From: an uncultured SAR86 cluster bacterium
GTDB taxonomy: Bacteria > Pseudomonadota > Gammaproteobacteria > Magnimaribacterales > D2472
Direction of reading: 5' to 3'
Assembly: GCA_902602185.1 (NCBI GenBank)
Contig: CACKPV010000001.1
Span: forward strand, 172,785-236,784
Length of the DNA stretch: 64,000 nt
Part shown: piece after piece, positions 1-9,924 of the stretch
How the letters are laid out: each line of letters opens with the position of its first letter
How positions within the stretch are numbered: the first letter of the stretch is position 1
Program-made: the position numbers and the translations under genes
Notes under the pieces: generated by a model
Database searches by the model: none
Seen by the model: the letters and a program-made list of their open reading frames with translations, nothing else
What the model was told of the DNA's origin: nothing

Positions 1-1
1 A

Positions 2-1198
2 GTCTCTTTAAAACCTGGAGATGGAATCATCCATTCCTGGCTTAATAGAATGCTTATACCTGATACCGTCGGTACTGGAGGAGATAGCCATACTCGCTTT
101 CCAATTGGCATCAGCTTTCCAGCAGGTTCTGGTCTTGTTGCTTTTGCTGCAACATTAGGGGTAATGCCACTTGATATGCCTGAATCTGTTTTAGTTCGTT
201 TTAAGGGTGAAATGCAACCAGGTATTACCTTGCGTGATTTGGTAAATGCAATTCCTTATGCTGCGATCCAACAAGGCTATCTGACTGTTGCCAAAAAAGG
301 TAAAAAAAATATTTTTTCAGGCAGATGCTTAGAAGTTGAAGGACTTCCCTTTTTGAAAGTAGAACAAGCATTTGAAATCTCAGATGCTTCTGCCGAAAGG
401 TCTGCATCGGGATGCACTATTAAGTTAGACAAAGAACCAGTGATTGAATATTTAAATTCAAACATTGTCATGCTTCGCTGGATGATTGCTAATGGTTATG
501 GAGACGAAAAAACTTTGGAAAGAAGAGCTCAGGCTATGGAAGAATGGTTAAAAAATCCAACATTACTAGAAGCTGATAAAAATGCAGAATATGCTGCAAC
601 TATTGAAATTGATTTAAATGAAATCACAGAACCTTTATTGGCATGTCCAAACGATCCAGATGATATTAAACCTTTGTCAGCAGTTGCAAATACTGAAATT
701 GATGAAGTATTTTTGGGTTCTTGTATGACTAATATTGGTCATTTTAGAGCAGCAGGACATCTTTTGAGTAAGCATAAAAAAACGTCAGCTCGTTTTTGGG
801 TTGTGCCACCTACTAAAATGGATGAACAGCAACTAAAAGATGAGGGAATATATCAAGTATTTGGTGAATCTGGTTCAAGGACTGAGATGCCTGGCTGTTC
901 TTTATGTATGGGTAACCAGGCAAGAGTTCTGGCAAACTCAACAGTCGTTTCAACTTCAACAAGAAATTTCCCAAATAGACTTGGGGACGGAGCTGACGTT
1001 TTTTTAGCATCTGCCGAGTTAGCAGCAGTGTCTGCAATTCTTGGAAAAATTCCTACTATGGAAGAGTATTTAGAATTTATGAATGAGATTGATCCATTAT
1101 CAAAGGATATTTACAGATATCTGAATTTTAACGAGTTACCAAGTTATATTGAGCAAGCTAATTCTGCGAAAATTCCTACGATTAATGTGGTAACTTAG
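2..1198 (+). CDS. acnB: Aconitate hydratase B, C-terminal part (5' end outside window)
   Basis: This is the last 398 residues of the bifunctional TCA-cycle aconitase / 2-methylisocitrate dehydratase AcnB; the family is about 865 residues, so the first half lies left of the window. The reading frame is open from base 2. The visible part has the substrate-loop motif [13 protein letters not shown] and the three cysteine ligands of the 4Fe-4S cluster, in GSCMTNIGH and PGCSLCMGN. AcnB normally isomerises citrate to isocitrate, and it can also hydrate 2-methyl-cis-aconitate, which fits the prpBCD genes 13 kb away. Its 3' end overlaps the convergent purF by 17 bp. Identity is very secure. Confidence 0.97.
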   Translation, partial: VSLKPGDGIIHSWLNRMLIPDTVGTGGDSHTRFPIGISFPAGSGLVAFAATLGVMPLDMPESVLVRFKGEMQPGITLRDLVNAIPYAAIQQGYLTVAKKGKKNIFSGRCLEVEGLPFLKVEQAFEISDASAERSASGCTIKLDKEPVIEYLNSNIVMLRWMIANGYGDEKTLERRAQAMEEWLKNPTLLEADKNAEYAATIEIDLNEITEPLLACPNDPDDIKPLSAVANTEIDEVFLGSCMTNIGHFRAAGHLLSKHKKTSARFWVVPPTKMDEQQLKDEGIYQVFGESGSRTEMPGCSLCMGNQARVLANSTVVSTSTRNFPNRLGDGADVFLASAELAAVSAILGKIPTMEEYLEFMNEIDPLSKDIYRYLNFNELPSYIEQANSAKIPTINVVT

Positions 1199-2675
1199 TT
1201 GCTTTTCGTTCAGCCATTTTCACAACATCACTTCTAGAACTTTCAAGCTTTTCAAGATAGCCATCATCTAAAGGTGTTGGATATTGACCTGTAAATATAG
1301 AAGTTTCAAAATTATCGATTTCAGGATTTCCTTCTTGAACTGAATTTATTAAATCTTCAAGAGTTTGATAGATTAGTTTGTCTGCACCTATTATCTTTGC
1401 AACTTCATCTTCACTTTTATTATTTGCTACAAGCTCTTTAGTGGCTGCCATATCTATTCCATAAAGATTTTGATATCTAACCGGTGGTGATGCTGAAGCA
1501 AAAATAACTTTTTTAGCACCAGCTTCTCTGGCCATGTCAATGATTTGCTTACTCGTTGTTCCTCTAACAATCGAATCATCCACTAAAAGAACATTTTTAT
1601 CTTTAAATTCTAAATCAAGAATGTTTAATTTTCTGCGAACAGATTTTTTTCTTTCTTCTTGAAAAGGCATGATAAAAGTTCTTCCAATATATCTATTTTT
1701 GACAAAACCTTGCCTATAAGGTTTTTTTAAGTCTGCAGCAAGTTGTAGAGCTGCTGTTGTTGAGCTGTCTGGAATGGGTATTACCACATCAATATCTTTA
1801 TCAATTTTTAGCTTCCTAATTTTAGATGCTAACTTTAATCCCATTCGCATTCTGGATTTATACACTGAAACTTCATCAATTGTGGAGTCGGGTCTTGCAA
1901 GGTAAACATATTCAAAAATACAGGGTGAATTTTGCACTTTTTCAAAACATTGCTGCGAATGAAGATTGCCGTCATTATCAATAAAGATTGCTTCACCTGG
2001 TAAAACATTCCGAACAGTTTTAAAACCAAGTGAAGTAAATAAAGCGTTTTCAGAAGCAATTACATATTCTTTGCGTCGTTTTCCCTGCCTTTCTCCAATT
2101 ATCAATGGTCTTATTCCCAGAGGGTCACGAAATGCAAGCAAGCCGTGTCCTGCAATGACTGTAATAACAGCATAAGCACCATTTATCCTCATATGTGTCT
2201 TTTTTACGGCAGCAAAGAAATCTTGTGCTTGCGGGAAAACTGCATCTTGTTTAGAAAGTTCCAATGCAAATATATTAAGTAGAACTTCGGAATCAGAATT
2301 AGTATTGATGTGTCTTTTCTCTGCATGAAATAATTCTGATGCAAGATTTGTTGAGTTGGTTAAGTTACCATTGTGAGCAAGGCTAATCCCATATGGGGTA
2401 TTTACATACATTGGTTGAGCAAATTCTTTTCCAGCACCTCCAGCAGTAGGATAGCGAACATGCCCAATTCCGTATTTACCAGAGAGAGCAGACATATGTC
2501 TTTGTCTGAATACATCCCTGACATAGCCCATGGATTTCCTACTATTAAGTTTCCCTGAAGGTTCACATACAACCATACCGGCAGCATCCTGACCGCGATG
2601 TTGCAGCATTAGCAGGGCTTCATAAATATCTTCAGCAACATTTTTTTCAGCAGAAATACCAACTATGCCACACAT
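1182..2675 (-). CDS. purF: Amidophosphoribosyltransferase
   Basis: First step of de novo purine synthesis: PRPP plus glutamine gives phosphoribosylamine. The start is set at the ATG that gives MCGIVGIS, because Cys2 must become the N-terminal nucleophile of the glutaminase domain after Met removal; an in-frame start 12 bases further up would bury it. The protein is 497 residues, close to the E. coli enzyme. The glutaminase half is followed by a phosphoribosyltransferase domain with the PRPP loop [14 protein letters not shown] near residue 370. It is the last gene of the accD-SPOR-cvpA-purF block, the same order as in E. coli and Pseudomonas. Confidence 0.97.
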   Translation of the reverse strand: MCGIVGISAEKNVAEDIYEALLMLQHRGQDAAGMVVCEPSGKLNSRKSMGYVRDVFRQRHMSALSGKYGIGHVRYPTAGGAGKEFAQPMYVNTPYGISLAHNGNLTNSTNLASELFHAEKRHINTNSDSEVLLNIFALELSKQDAVFPQAQDFFAAVKKTHMRINGAYAVITVIAGHGLLAFRDPLGIRPLIIGERQGKRRKEYVIASENALFTSLGFKTVRNVLPGEAIFIDNDGNLHSQQCFEKVQNSPCIFEYVYLARPDSTIDEVSVYKSRMRMGLKLASKIRKLKIDKDIDVVIPIPDSSTTAALQLAADLKKPYRQGFVKNRYIGRTFIMPFQEERKKSVRRKLNILDLEFKDKNVLLVDDSIVRGTTSKQIIDMAREAGAKKVIFASASPPVRYQNLYGIDMAATKELVANNKSEDEVAKIIGADKLIYQTLEDLINSVQEGNPEIDNFETSIFTGQYPTPLDDGYLEKLESSRSDVVKMAERKATKLPH

Positions 2676-2701
2676 GATTAATTGCAACCTCTAATAAACA
2701 T

Positions 2702-3199
2702 TTATTCTATGCTCCGTACAAAATTATCTAAAATAAATTCTGCAATTGCTGGGGCAACCTGGATAAAAAAAGGAGATATTTTAGATGCAGTCATTACTTC
2801 ACTAGTAAGCAGTTGAGAGGGTAAAAGATAGAAAATTGCCACAATAATTACAAAACCCCTTAATAGTCCAAATAATACACCCAAAAATTTATCTGCACTA
2901 GACCATCCAGACCAATTAATGAGTTTTTTTAGCAACCTAATTGTTAATGTTCCCAAAACCATGACCCCTAAAAAAATCAAGAAATAAGCTAAAGCACTAG
3001 CTAAATCATTATTTTTAAGATATTGAACAATTTGTGAAGTAAAACTTGGTTCTAAAGAAATAGATATAAAAAAAGCAAAAGCCCAAAGAAACAGAGATAA
3101 GATTTCAATAATTATGCCTCTAAAAAGAGCAAAAATACCTGAAGAAACAATAGTAAAAATTATTATAAAATCAATAATATTTAACCCTAAGGTTTCCAT
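2702..3199 (-). CDS. cvpA: CvpA family membrane protein
   Basis: A 165-residue integral membrane protein with about four hydrophobic segments. It starts METLGLNIIDFIIIF and has the conserved N-terminal region in which a helix is followed by an arginine-containing turn (ALFRGIIIEIL). The family was named for colicin V production and is implicated in envelope stress or bile tolerance; its biochemical role is not settled. The position directly upstream of purF is conserved in gammaproteobacteria and supports the call. The gene overlaps the 3' end of the SPOR-domain gene by 13 bp, so translation is probably coupled. Confidence 0.9.
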   Translation of the reverse strand: METLGLNIIDFIIIFTIVSSGIFALFRGIIIEILSLFLWAFAFFISISLEPSFTSQIVQYLKNNDLASALAYFLIFLGVMVLGTLTIRLLKKLINWSGWSSADKFLGVLFGLLRGFVIIVAIFYLLPSQLLTSEVMTASKISPFFIQVAPAIAEFILDNFVRSIE

Positions 3200-3564
3200 T
3201 GGATTATTTCTCCAGATTCTGTTTCTCCAACCTCATACATATGATCAAGATTTCTATCTATGATCTCTTTTGGTAATGGACCGATGTAAACTGCCCACAA
3301 ATTTGAATTGGAATCTAGTTCTTCAATGTAGCTTAAATAAGAGTATTTTTGAATTTTTTGATTCAAGTTTATTGCGTTTTGTTTATTTTCAAACACATTT
3401 ACCCTTAACACATGCATTTCATAATCTTGCTCATTGAAGAGTTGTCTAGACATTTGTAAATCAATAGCATCTTGATATTTTGGTTGTGGGGATAAAACAA
3501 AAACAAAAATAATTATGCCCACAGTAAGGACAAACATTAAACCAGCAATTTTTTCAAGATTCAT
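3187..3564 (-). CDS. SPOR-domain membrane protein (DedD-like)
   Basis: A 125-residue protein with one N-terminal membrane helix (residues about 7-26), a short linker and a C-terminal SPOR-type domain (residues about 48-120). The domain has the typical beta strand YEMHVLRVNVF, a helix, and the closing strand LWAVYIGPLP. SPOR domains bind denuded septal peptidoglycan, so a cell-division role like that of DedD is likely. The position between accD and cvpA is where dedD sits in E. coli, but the intervening folC is absent. It is shorter than E. coli DedD because the linker is almost gone. Its ATG shares one base with the accD stop (TAATG). Confidence 0.82.
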   Translation of the reverse strand: MNLEKIAGLMFVLTVGIIIFVFVLSPQPKYQDAIDLQMSRQLFNEQDYEMHVLRVNVFENKQNAINLNQKIQKYSYLSYIEELDSNSNLWAVYIGPLPKEIIDRNLDHMYEVGETESGEIIQWKP

Positions 3565-4409
3565 TATAAAATTTTCTCAAGAAGTCCTGAGATTTTGGAT
3601 TTAATCTCTGTTCTATGAAGAATCATATCTACTGCTCCATGGGCAAGTAAAAACTCAGATTTTTGAAAATCCTCAGGAAGTTCAACTCTCACAGTTTGTT
3701 CGATAACCCTTCTCCCGGCAAAACCAACAAAAGCTTTCGGCTCTGCAATATTAATATCTCCAAGCATTGCCAAACTTGCAGAAACTCCTCCAAAAATTGG
3801 ATCAACCATCACAGAGATATAAGGAAGATTCATTTTTTTGAATTTTTGAATTACCGCAGAAGTCTTTGCCATTTGCATTAGAGAAATCATCGATTCCTGC
3901 ATTCTTGCTCCACCACTGGTTGCAAAACATATAAAAGGTGTTTTTTCTTTCATCGCAACTTTTACACCTTGCACAAATTTCTCTCCAACTGCACTGCCCA
4001 TTGAGCCACCCATAAAGTTAAATTCAAAGGCTGCAGCAGTTACTTTTCTTCCATTTAGTTTTCCAGAACCTACTAAAAGCGCTTCTGTTTCACCAGATTT
4101 TTTTTGAGCATCTACAATCCGATCAGTATATTTCTTAGTATCCTTAAAATTGAGAAAATCAGTTGCTGAAACTTCAGCTGCTATCTCAGTAAACTTCGCA
4201 TCATCAAAAAAAATCTCCAATCTTAGTCTTGAACCAATCCTCAGGTGATGATCACACTTTGGGCATACATATAAAGTTTTTTCTAACTCGGGCTGATACA
4301 GAGCTGATTCACAAGATGGACAAGAGCTCCAAATACCATCAGGAATCTTACTCTTCTTTTTTTTATTTGACTTCCTGAATGTTGGAATTAATTTTGTCAA
4401 CCAATTCAC
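3564..4409 (-). CDS. accD: Acetyl-CoA carboxylase carboxyltransferase subunit beta
   Basis: Beta half of the carboxyltransferase that makes malonyl-CoA for fatty acid synthesis; accA is not in the window. The N-terminal zinc ribbon has CPSC and CPKC pairs (residues about 30-52), followed by the crotonase-like carboxyltransferase core with GGSMGSAVGEKF and ATSGGARMQE. The 281-residue length is normal. The start is a GTG whose last bases form the trpA stop (GTGA), so it is coupled to trpA. The trpF-trpB-trpA-accD order is widespread in beta- and gammaproteobacteria. Confidence 0.96.
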   Translation of the reverse strand: MNWLTKLIPTFRKSNKKKKSKIPDGIWSSCPSCESALYQPELEKTLYVCPKCDHHLRIGSRLRLEIFFDDAKFTEIAAEVSATDFLNFKDTKKYTDRIVDAQKKSGETEALLVGSGKLNGRKVTAAAFEFNFMGGSMGSAVGEKFVQGVKVAMKEKTPFICFATSGGARMQESMISLMQMAKTSAVIQKFKKMNLPYISVMVDPIFGGVSASLAMLGDINIAEPKAFVGFAGRRVIEQTVRVELPEDFQKSEFLLAHGAVDMILHRTEIKSKISGLLEKIL

Positions 4410-5191
4410 TGCGATATTGCCTCTTTAATATCAGTTACATATTCTTTGACTGATTCAAAATCTTTCTTATCGGAGTTTTTATCTATTAGATCTACAATCG
4501 ATGAACCGATAACAACTCCATCCGAATATGAAGCTAAAACTGCTGCATCTTCAGTTGTTTTTATTCCAAATCCAGCCATAACTGGCATGTTTGAAAGATT
4601 CTTAATTTTTTTTATGTTAAATTCAATTTCTGATTTATCAAAATGGGATGATCCAGTTACTCCTCTTAAGGTAACGTAATAAATAAATCCTGAACTCTGA
4701 TCAACAATTGTTTTAATGCGATCATCCGAAGTTGTTGGAGAAATAAGGGAAATAGAATCTATTTTTTTGTTGTTGATTTCATAGTCTGCAAGATTGAATT
4801 CACCAGGAATATCTACAACAAGGACACCATCGATTCCATTATCTTTCATATTAATAAGTTTTTTGTTAGTTACAAAAGTATTGATATATCCCATGAGAAT
4901 AATTGGAGTTTGAGGATTACTAATTCTAAACTTGTTGACAAGATTCATTATTGATTTGAAATCAGTATTTTTTTTAAGAGCACGATCATGTGCTTTTTGA
5001 ATAACTGGCCCCTCTGCAATTGGATCTGTAAAAGGTACACCCAACTCAATAATGTCAACTCCTGCTTCAACAAGAAGGTGCATTAAATCTAATGAACTTT
5101 CTAAATCTGGATCACCAGCAACAAGATATGCGACAAGAACTTTCTCATCATTTAATTTTTTATGATTAAGGACTTTGCCAAGATTATTCAA
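4406..5191 (-). CDS. trpA: Tryptophan synthase alpha chain
   Basis: Cleaves indole-3-glycerol phosphate and passes indole to TrpB. The catalytic Glu and Asp are both present in [15 protein letters not shown], matching Glu49 and Asp60 of the Salmonella enzyme, and the phosphate-binding motif GFGIKT is present. Length is 261 residues. The start is a TTG overlapping the trpB stop (TTGA). A GAGGG stretch about nine bases upstream can serve as ribosome-binding site, and no ATG lies nearby in frame. It is translated with trpB, with which it forms the alpha2-beta2 complex. Confidence 0.96.
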   Translation of the reverse strand: MNNLGKVLNHKKLNDEKVLVAYLVAGDPDLESSLDLMHLLVEAGVDIIELGVPFTDPIAEGPVIQKAHDRALKKNTDFKSIMNLVNKFRISNPQTPIILMGYINTFVTNKKLINMKDNGIDGVLVVDIPGEFNLADYEINNKKIDSISLISPTTSDDRIKTIVDQSSGFIYYVTLRGVTGSSHFDKSEIEFNIKKIKNLSNMPVMAGFGIKTTEDAAVLASYSDGVVIGSSIVDLIDKNSDKKDFESVKEYVTDIKEAISQ

Positions 5192-6387
5192 AGGTCAATA
5201 CCCTCAACTTCTGCCATAGTATTTATATCTTTATCACCTCGCCCAGAAACATTGATAACAATGTGCTCATCTTGTGAAGTGGTTGGCATAAATTCTTCAA
5301 GATATGCAAAGGCATGCGCAGTCTCAAGGGCAGGCAAGATGCCCTCTAATTTATTAACAAGATGAAATGCTTCGACTACTTGAGAGTCATTTACAGCAGC
5401 ATACTGAGCTCGGTTTTGGTCCTTCAACCATGAATGTTCTGGTCCAACACCTGGATAATCAAGTCCAGCAGAGATTGATGCTGTGCCCTTAACCTGTCCA
5501 GATTCGTCTTGCATTAGATAACTTTTTGCACCGTGAAGAATTCCTGGAGTGCCATCATTAAGTGGTGCTGCATGATTTCCAGTTTTAAGTCCCTCACCTG
5601 CAGCTTCTACTCCAATCAATCTAACTTCGTCATATTCAATAAATGGATAAAATATTCCCATAGCATTCGATCCTCCTCCAACACAAGCTAGAATCGCATC
5701 TGGCATTTTACCAAAAAGTTCCTTTGATTGATCAATGAGTTCTTTTCCAACCACTGCATTAAAGTCTCTCACAATCATTGGATATGGATGAGGTCCAGTT
5801 ACACTTCCTATTATGTAATAAGTTGATTCAATATTTGTTACCCAGTCTCTTAATGCCTCATTTAATGCATCCTTTAGTGTAGCTGATCCTGAATCAACAG
5901 CGTGTACCTCTGCCCCTAGTAATTTCATTCTGTAAACATTTAAAGATTGTCTTCGAACATCTTCAGTTCCCATGTATATATGACATTCAAGTCCTAACCT
6001 TGCTGCCACCGTTGCAGTAGCGACACCATGTTGGCCAGCACCTGTTTCAGCAATGATCCTTTTTTTACCCATATGTTTGGCAAGTAAGATTTGACCAACA
6101 GTATTATTTATCTTGTGAGCACCGGTATGATTTAAATCTTCTCTTTTCAACCATATAGAGGCTTTTCCGTAATGATCAGTGAGTCTTTTTGCAAAATATA
6201 ATGGTGAGGGTCTTCCAACAAATTGTGATAAATCTCTGTAGAATTCAGTCTGAAACTCATTATTATCTCTTAAACTCTTATATGTTTCTTCTAATTCAGC
6301 AAGGGCAAACATGAGGGTTTCAGGCACAAACTTCCCACCATATTCTCCATAAAATCCAAATTTATCAGGTAAGTCTTTGCTCTTCAT
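5188..6387 (-). CDS. trpB: Tryptophan synthase beta chain
   Basis: PLP enzyme joining indole and serine to make tryptophan. The PLP lysine lies in [13 protein letters not shown], and the phosphate-binding loop is GGGSNAMG. At 399 residues it is full length, with the classic N-terminus ending [13 protein letters not shown]. It overlaps the 3' end of trpF by 23 bp and the start of trpA by 4 bp, so trpF-trpB-trpA form one translationally coupled unit. No trp leader or attenuator was seen upstream; the rest of the pathway (trpEGDC) is outside the window. Confidence 0.97.
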   Translation of the reverse strand: MKSKDLPDKFGFYGEYGGKFVPETLMFALAELEETYKSLRDNNEFQTEFYRDLSQFVGRPSPLYFAKRLTDHYGKASIWLKREDLNHTGAHKINNTVGQILLAKHMGKKRIIAETGAGQHGVATATVAARLGLECHIYMGTEDVRRQSLNVYRMKLLGAEVHAVDSGSATLKDALNEALRDWVTNIESTYYIIGSVTGPHPYPMIVRDFNAVVGKELIDQSKELFGKMPDAILACVGGGSNAMGIFYPFIEYDEVRLIGVEAAGEGLKTGNHAAPLNDGTPGILHGAKSYLMQDESGQVKGTASISAGLDYPGVGPEHSWLKDQNRAQYAAVNDSQVVEAFHLVNKLEGILPALETAHAFAYLEEFMPTTSQDEHIVINVSGRGDKDINTMAEVEGIDL

Positions 6388-6991
6388 AATTATGTTTAAT
6401 TTTAATAATTTTATTTATTTTTACTAGGTCTTTTTTTCCAGGTGCTGATTCTACTCCTGAATTAATATCTATACACCATGGTGACAATTTGCAAGCCTCT
6501 TGCATATTTTGATCGTTAATGCCTCCAGATAAAATTAAATTCTGAGTAAAACTATTAGTTTTTAGAAAGGACCAATCAAAAGATCTTCCAGTACCTCCAT
6601 AGTTTTTATCTTCAAAAGTATCCAACAAAATACCCTTGGCATTTGGATAAGAGGTTATTTGTTTAAAGGATTCTTGATTAGATATTCGAACAGCTTTCCA
6701 ATAATGAGTATCAAATGAATCGCAAAAAATTTGTGTCTCATCTCCATGAAACTGAATTATGGGTTTTTCAAAAAAAGAAATAACCTCTCTGATAAATGAA
6801 TTATTTGAGTTGACAAAAACGCACACTGGGATTGTGTTTCTAAAATCAAAAACAGAGATTTCCCTTATAAAATCTAAATTTACACATCTAGGACTTTTTT
6901 CAAAAAAAATAAAACCAACGTAATCTACGTCCAACTTAATTATTGACTGGAGAATGTTTTTATCATTTATGCCACAGACTTTTAATTTCAT
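6365..6991 (-). CDS. trpF: Phosphoribosylanthranilate isomerase
   Basis: Amadori rearrangement of phosphoribosylanthranilate, third step of tryptophan synthesis. The catalytic cysteine is in the N-terminal KVCGI motif, and the catalytic Asp in [14 protein letters not shown] (residue about 124). The C-terminal phosphate-binding part has LSGGIND and DINSGVE. At 208 residues it is a standalone enzyme, not fused to TrpC as in E. coli. It lies 5 bases after truA and overlaps trpB, matching the truA-trpF-trpB order common in beta- and gammaproteobacteria. Confidence 0.95.
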   Translation of the reverse strand: MKLKVCGINDKNILQSIIKLDVDYVGFIFFEKSPRCVNLDFIREISVFDFRNTIPVCVFVNSNNSFIREVISFFEKPIIQFHGDETQIFCDSFDTHYWKAVRISNQESFKQITSYPNAKGILLDTFEDKNYGGTGRSFDWSFLKTNSFTQNLILSGGINDQNMQEACKLSPWCIDINSGVESAPGKKDLVKINKIIKIKHNYEEQRLT

Positions 6992-6996
6992 AATTA

Positions 6997-7773
6997 CTAA
7001 ATAATATATTGGATTTGCTTCGGAGTATTTATTTTAGGAGTTTTTGGATACTTTGGTCCTAGGTAAAAAAGCCCACTTGGTGTCATTGTTTTGCCAGCAA
7101 ACTTTCTGTCTTTACTAATCATTATCTCCTTTAAAGATATTGAAATCTCATTTTTTGCAATATCTATTAAGGTTCCAACTATTATTCTCATCATATTTTG
7201 TAAAAATGCATTTGCGGTGATAGTTATAAAAACCATTTTTTTATGTTGCTTTATTTCAATTGACTTTATTTCCCTAATAGGATTGTTGCTATTACATCTG
7301 GAACTTCTAAATGCTGAAAAATCATGCTTACCTAAAAGAAATTTTGTTTGAAACTTTAGTTTTTCGATATCTATATCTCTTTTAATCCATGATACAAAAT
7401 TTTTCTGAATAATGGGTTTTTCATTTCCTAAAAACAAAACATGACAGTATTGTCTTTCGGTAGCATCAAATCTAGCATGAAAATCATTCGGTACTTCTAT
7501 GACATCTACAATCGAAATGTCATTAGGAAGTGATGCATTGAGGCCATTGATCCATTGTTCCTGTTTTCTATGGATATCTGTATTAATATCAAACACCTGA
7601 CCAAGAGCATGGACGCCCTTGTCAGTTCTTCCTGATATATTCATGTCGATTGGATGATCAATGATCTCATTGAATGCATTTAGAAGGCAGTCTTGAACTG
7701 TTATAGCATTAGACTGTTTTTGAAATCCTGAATAGTTTGTTCCTTCATATTGAACAGTAAAAGCAAGTTTCAA
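6997..7773 (-). CDS. truA: tRNA pseudouridine(38-40) synthase
   Basis: Isomerises uridines 38-40 in the tRNA anticodon stem-loop. The catalytic aspartate is in SGRTDKGVHALGQV (residue about 50), and the N-terminus KLAFTVQYEGTNYSGFQ is typical of the family. The length of 258 residues is normal. The start codon is TTG, one base after the stop of the FimV-like gene; family alignment at the N-terminus makes this start much better than any downstream ATG. The fimV-truA-trpF order matches Pseudomonas. Confidence 0.95.
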   Translation of the reverse strand: MKLAFTVQYEGTNYSGFQKQSNAITVQDCLLNAFNEIIDHPIDMNISGRTDKGVHALGQVFDINTDIHRKQEQWINGLNASLPNDISIVDVIEVPNDFHARFDATERQYCHVLFLGNEKPIIQKNFVSWIKRDIDIEKLKFQTKFLLGKHDFSAFRSSRCNSNNPIREIKSIEIKQHKKMVFITITANAFLQNMMRIIVGTLIDIAKNEISISLKEIMISKDRKFAGKTMTPSGLFYLGPKYPKTPKINTPKQIQYII

Positions 7774-7774
7774 A

Positions 7775-8926
7775 TTACTTCTCTAAAAATTTATTTTTTA
7801 ATAATTGCACTTGATCAATTAAATCAGTGTCCTTAGATTTAGAAATAATTTCATTCAAAAGCTTACTTCCTTGATTTAGCTCACCCATCTCCAACAATGA
7901 CCTGGCTAAATCAAATTTCTGAATAAGAATATCATTCGAAACACTTAGCCCCTCAGGCATAGTCTTTGAATAATCTTGAGGCATATCATCAACGTCAAAT
8001 TTAATGGTTTTTCTATTGATTAAAAAAAGTGCTCCGATGAAACCAACCACTAAAGCTAGACCAATAGCAATGATCAATTCGACAAATGAAAATTGTATGC
8101 TCTGATCCTCAGAAGGTTTTTGCATTGGAAAATTAGGAGACTCATCAACACTAATATCAATTACCTTTGTTTGTTTTTCGATGATGCTTGATGGTGAGTT
8201 ATCCATTAAATCAATTGCATCATTCTGAACTGAGAGTTGATCCTCTCTATTGCCTTTGATCATATCTGTTGGTGATACCAGTTTGAGAAGTTGTGAATCT
8301 GTATTTTTATTATCTTTACCCATGCTTAAAATTGATGATTTAGCAAAACTTGCATCAATATTTTTGATAAAATTTTCAGCAGGTATTCTCAAATCGAGGT
8401 CTCCTCTAACCTGATGGATATTTTTGTCGATAAATGCATTTTCATTGGATAAATAAAGTGCCCACATAACTTGGTGAATTGAGACATCATCAATTGACAG
8501 AGACTTTGCAACTGACCATACAGTTGTAATTTTTTCGGCAGGAAAAAGTACTTCACCAGCTAAAGAATCATTAATACTAAAAACTAGTGTATTTCCTGAA
8601 AGATCAACTAAAAATTTTTTTTGGAAATCATCAATGAATAAAGAAAAGTCTAAAAAATTTTGTTGTGTGCTAGGCAGATAAATGAGAATCTCATGATTAT
8701 GCATTATTAAATCATTTCTCAGATCGTCGTTAACTAGATTAAATTCATAAATCAAATTATCATTGGAGACAATAGATATATCATTCTTTTGTAAAGATTC
8801 ATCAGAAGAAATTTTTATCAATAAAAAAGATTTTTCTAAATCTTTTTCAAGTGATGCACTCTTAAATAAGACTGTTCCTTGCAGACCATTGATAAAGAAA
8901 AATAAAAGCAAGAATAATAGTCTCAT
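7775..8926 (-). CDS. Shortened FimV/HubP-like polar landmark protein
   Basis: A 383-residue protein with a signal peptide (residues 1-17) and a beta-rich N-terminal region. A FimV-type core at about residues 135-182 (VWSVAKSLS ... NIHQVRGDLDLRIP) resembles the LysM-like region of FimV. Next come an acidic low-complexity linker, one membrane helix at about 277-303, and a C-terminal helical repeat (KFDLARSLLEMGELNQGSKLL) like the FimV cytoplasmic C-terminus. FimV/HubP proteins are usually 700-1600 residues and organise the cell pole, type IV pili and chemoreceptors. The place between asd and truA is the fimV position in Pseudomonas. Domain order supports the family; the polar role is inferred. 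Confidence 0.78.
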   Translation of the reverse strand: MRLLFLLLFFFINGLQGTVLFKSASLEKDLEKSFLLIKISSDESLQKNDISIVSNDNLIYEFNLVNDDLRNDLIMHNHEILIYLPSTQQNFLDFSLFIDDFQKKFLVDLSGNTLVFSINDSLAGEVLFPAEKITTVWSVAKSLSIDDVSIHQVMWALYLSNENAFIDKNIHQVRGDLDLRIPAENFIKNIDASFAKSSILSMGKDNKNTDSQLLKLVSPTDMIKGNREDQLSVQNDAIDLMDNSPSSIIEKQTKVIDISVDESPNFPMQKPSEDQSIQFSFVELIIAIGLALVVGFIGALFLINRKTIKFDVDDMPQDYSKTMPEGLSVSNDILIQKFDLARSLLEMGELNQGSKLLNEIISKSKDTDLIDQVQLLKNKFLEK

Positions 8927-9924
8927 AGGTTTCTTTTAATCATCTCTTCGAGGATTTGAACAGCATTTAAAGCTGCTCCTTTACCAAAAACATTATCAGC
9001 AACAATCCAACATGAAATCCAAAAATTTTGGTTTGAAGTGGAAGTTCTGATTCTACCAACACAAACCTCATCAGAAAATTGTGCATGCTCAAGAGGTGTT
9101 GGATATGCTTCATTTTGAGTATCATCAATAACCTTTACACCCTCTTGCTCTTCCAATATGGAAAGCACTTTTTCAAGATTAGGTTTTTTCTTTACTTGCA
9201 TAAAAATAGCCTCGGAGTGACCATTTTCAACAGGAACTCTTGCACAAGTTGCAATCACATCTATATTCTCATCTAAAATCTTTTTTGTCTCCCAATCAAG
9301 TTTCATTTCTTCTTTGGTAAATCCATTGTCTAAAAAGACATCGCATTGTGGTATGACATTATTTGCAATGGGTTTAGGAAATATTTTAGGAGTATTGTTA
9401 GTACCAGTGAGTTGAAAATTTAGCTCGTCTTTTGCTGCTTGACCCGTTCCTGATACTGCTTGATAAGTAGCAATATTTAATAAAGAAATATTGAACTCAG
9501 TATGAATATTTTTCAAAATTAGTAGCAGTTGAGCTGAGGAGCAATTTGGATTTGCAATTAAAACTGGTCGTTGATATTTCGCAAGTTCATCAATATTTAT
9601 TTCCGGAATTATTAGGGGAACATCCGGTTGGTAACGAAATTGTGATGACATGTCAATAACGGACACATTTGCATCAAGAAATTTTTTTACATACTTCTTG
9701 GCAACTTCAGAACCCGCAGAAAAAATAATATATTCTATTTTTTTTGGATCAAATTCATCTAGGTTTTCGATAGTAAAACTTTTGTTATTAAAAGAAATCT
9801 TTTGACCAACCGACTTTTTACCAAGAACAAATAAATTTTTTATTGCAAGATTTCTTCTCTCTAACTGAGCTAGTATTTGACCACCTACTAATCCACTGCC
9901 ACCGACAAGACCAAGATTAATCAT
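8923..9924 (-). CDS. asd: Aspartate-semialdehyde dehydrogenase
   Basis: NADPH-dependent reduction of aspartyl phosphate, the branch point to lysine, diaminopimelate, threonine and methionine. The N-terminal Rossmann motif is LVGGSGLVGG. The catalytic cysteine is in IANPNCSSAQ (residue about 130) and the catalytic histidine in NGHSEA, so this is a true Asd and not the inactive Usg paralogue. The start giving MINLGLVGG is preferred; another ATG four codons upstream (9936) is possible. It overlaps leuB by 8 bases and the FimV-like gene by 4, as part of the leuCDB-asd block. Confidence 0.93.
   Translation of the reverse strand: MINLGLVGGSGLVGGQILAQLERRNLAIKNLFVLGKKSVGQKISFNNKSFTIENLDEFDPKKIEYIIFSAGSEVAKKYVKKFLDANVSVIDMSSQFRYQPDVPLIIPEINIDELAKYQRPVLIANPNCSSAQLLLILKNIHTEFNISLLNIATYQAVSGTGQAAKDELNFQLTGTNNTPKIFPKPIANNVIPQCDVFLDNGFTKEEMKLDWETKKILDENIDVIATCARVPVENGHSEAIFMQVKKKPNLEKVLSILEEQEGVKVIDDTQNEAYPTPLEHAQFSDEVCVGRIRTSTSNQNFWISCWIVADNVFGKGAALNAVQILEEMIKRNL

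Noticed and set aside
2676..2687. Longer N-terminus for purF
   Set aside because: Extension would place residues before the catalytic Cys2, which must be N-terminal after Met removal.
8923..9924. Calling the asd gene an inactive Usg paralogue
   Set aside because: Both catalytic residues are present (NPNCS cysteine and NGHSE histidine).
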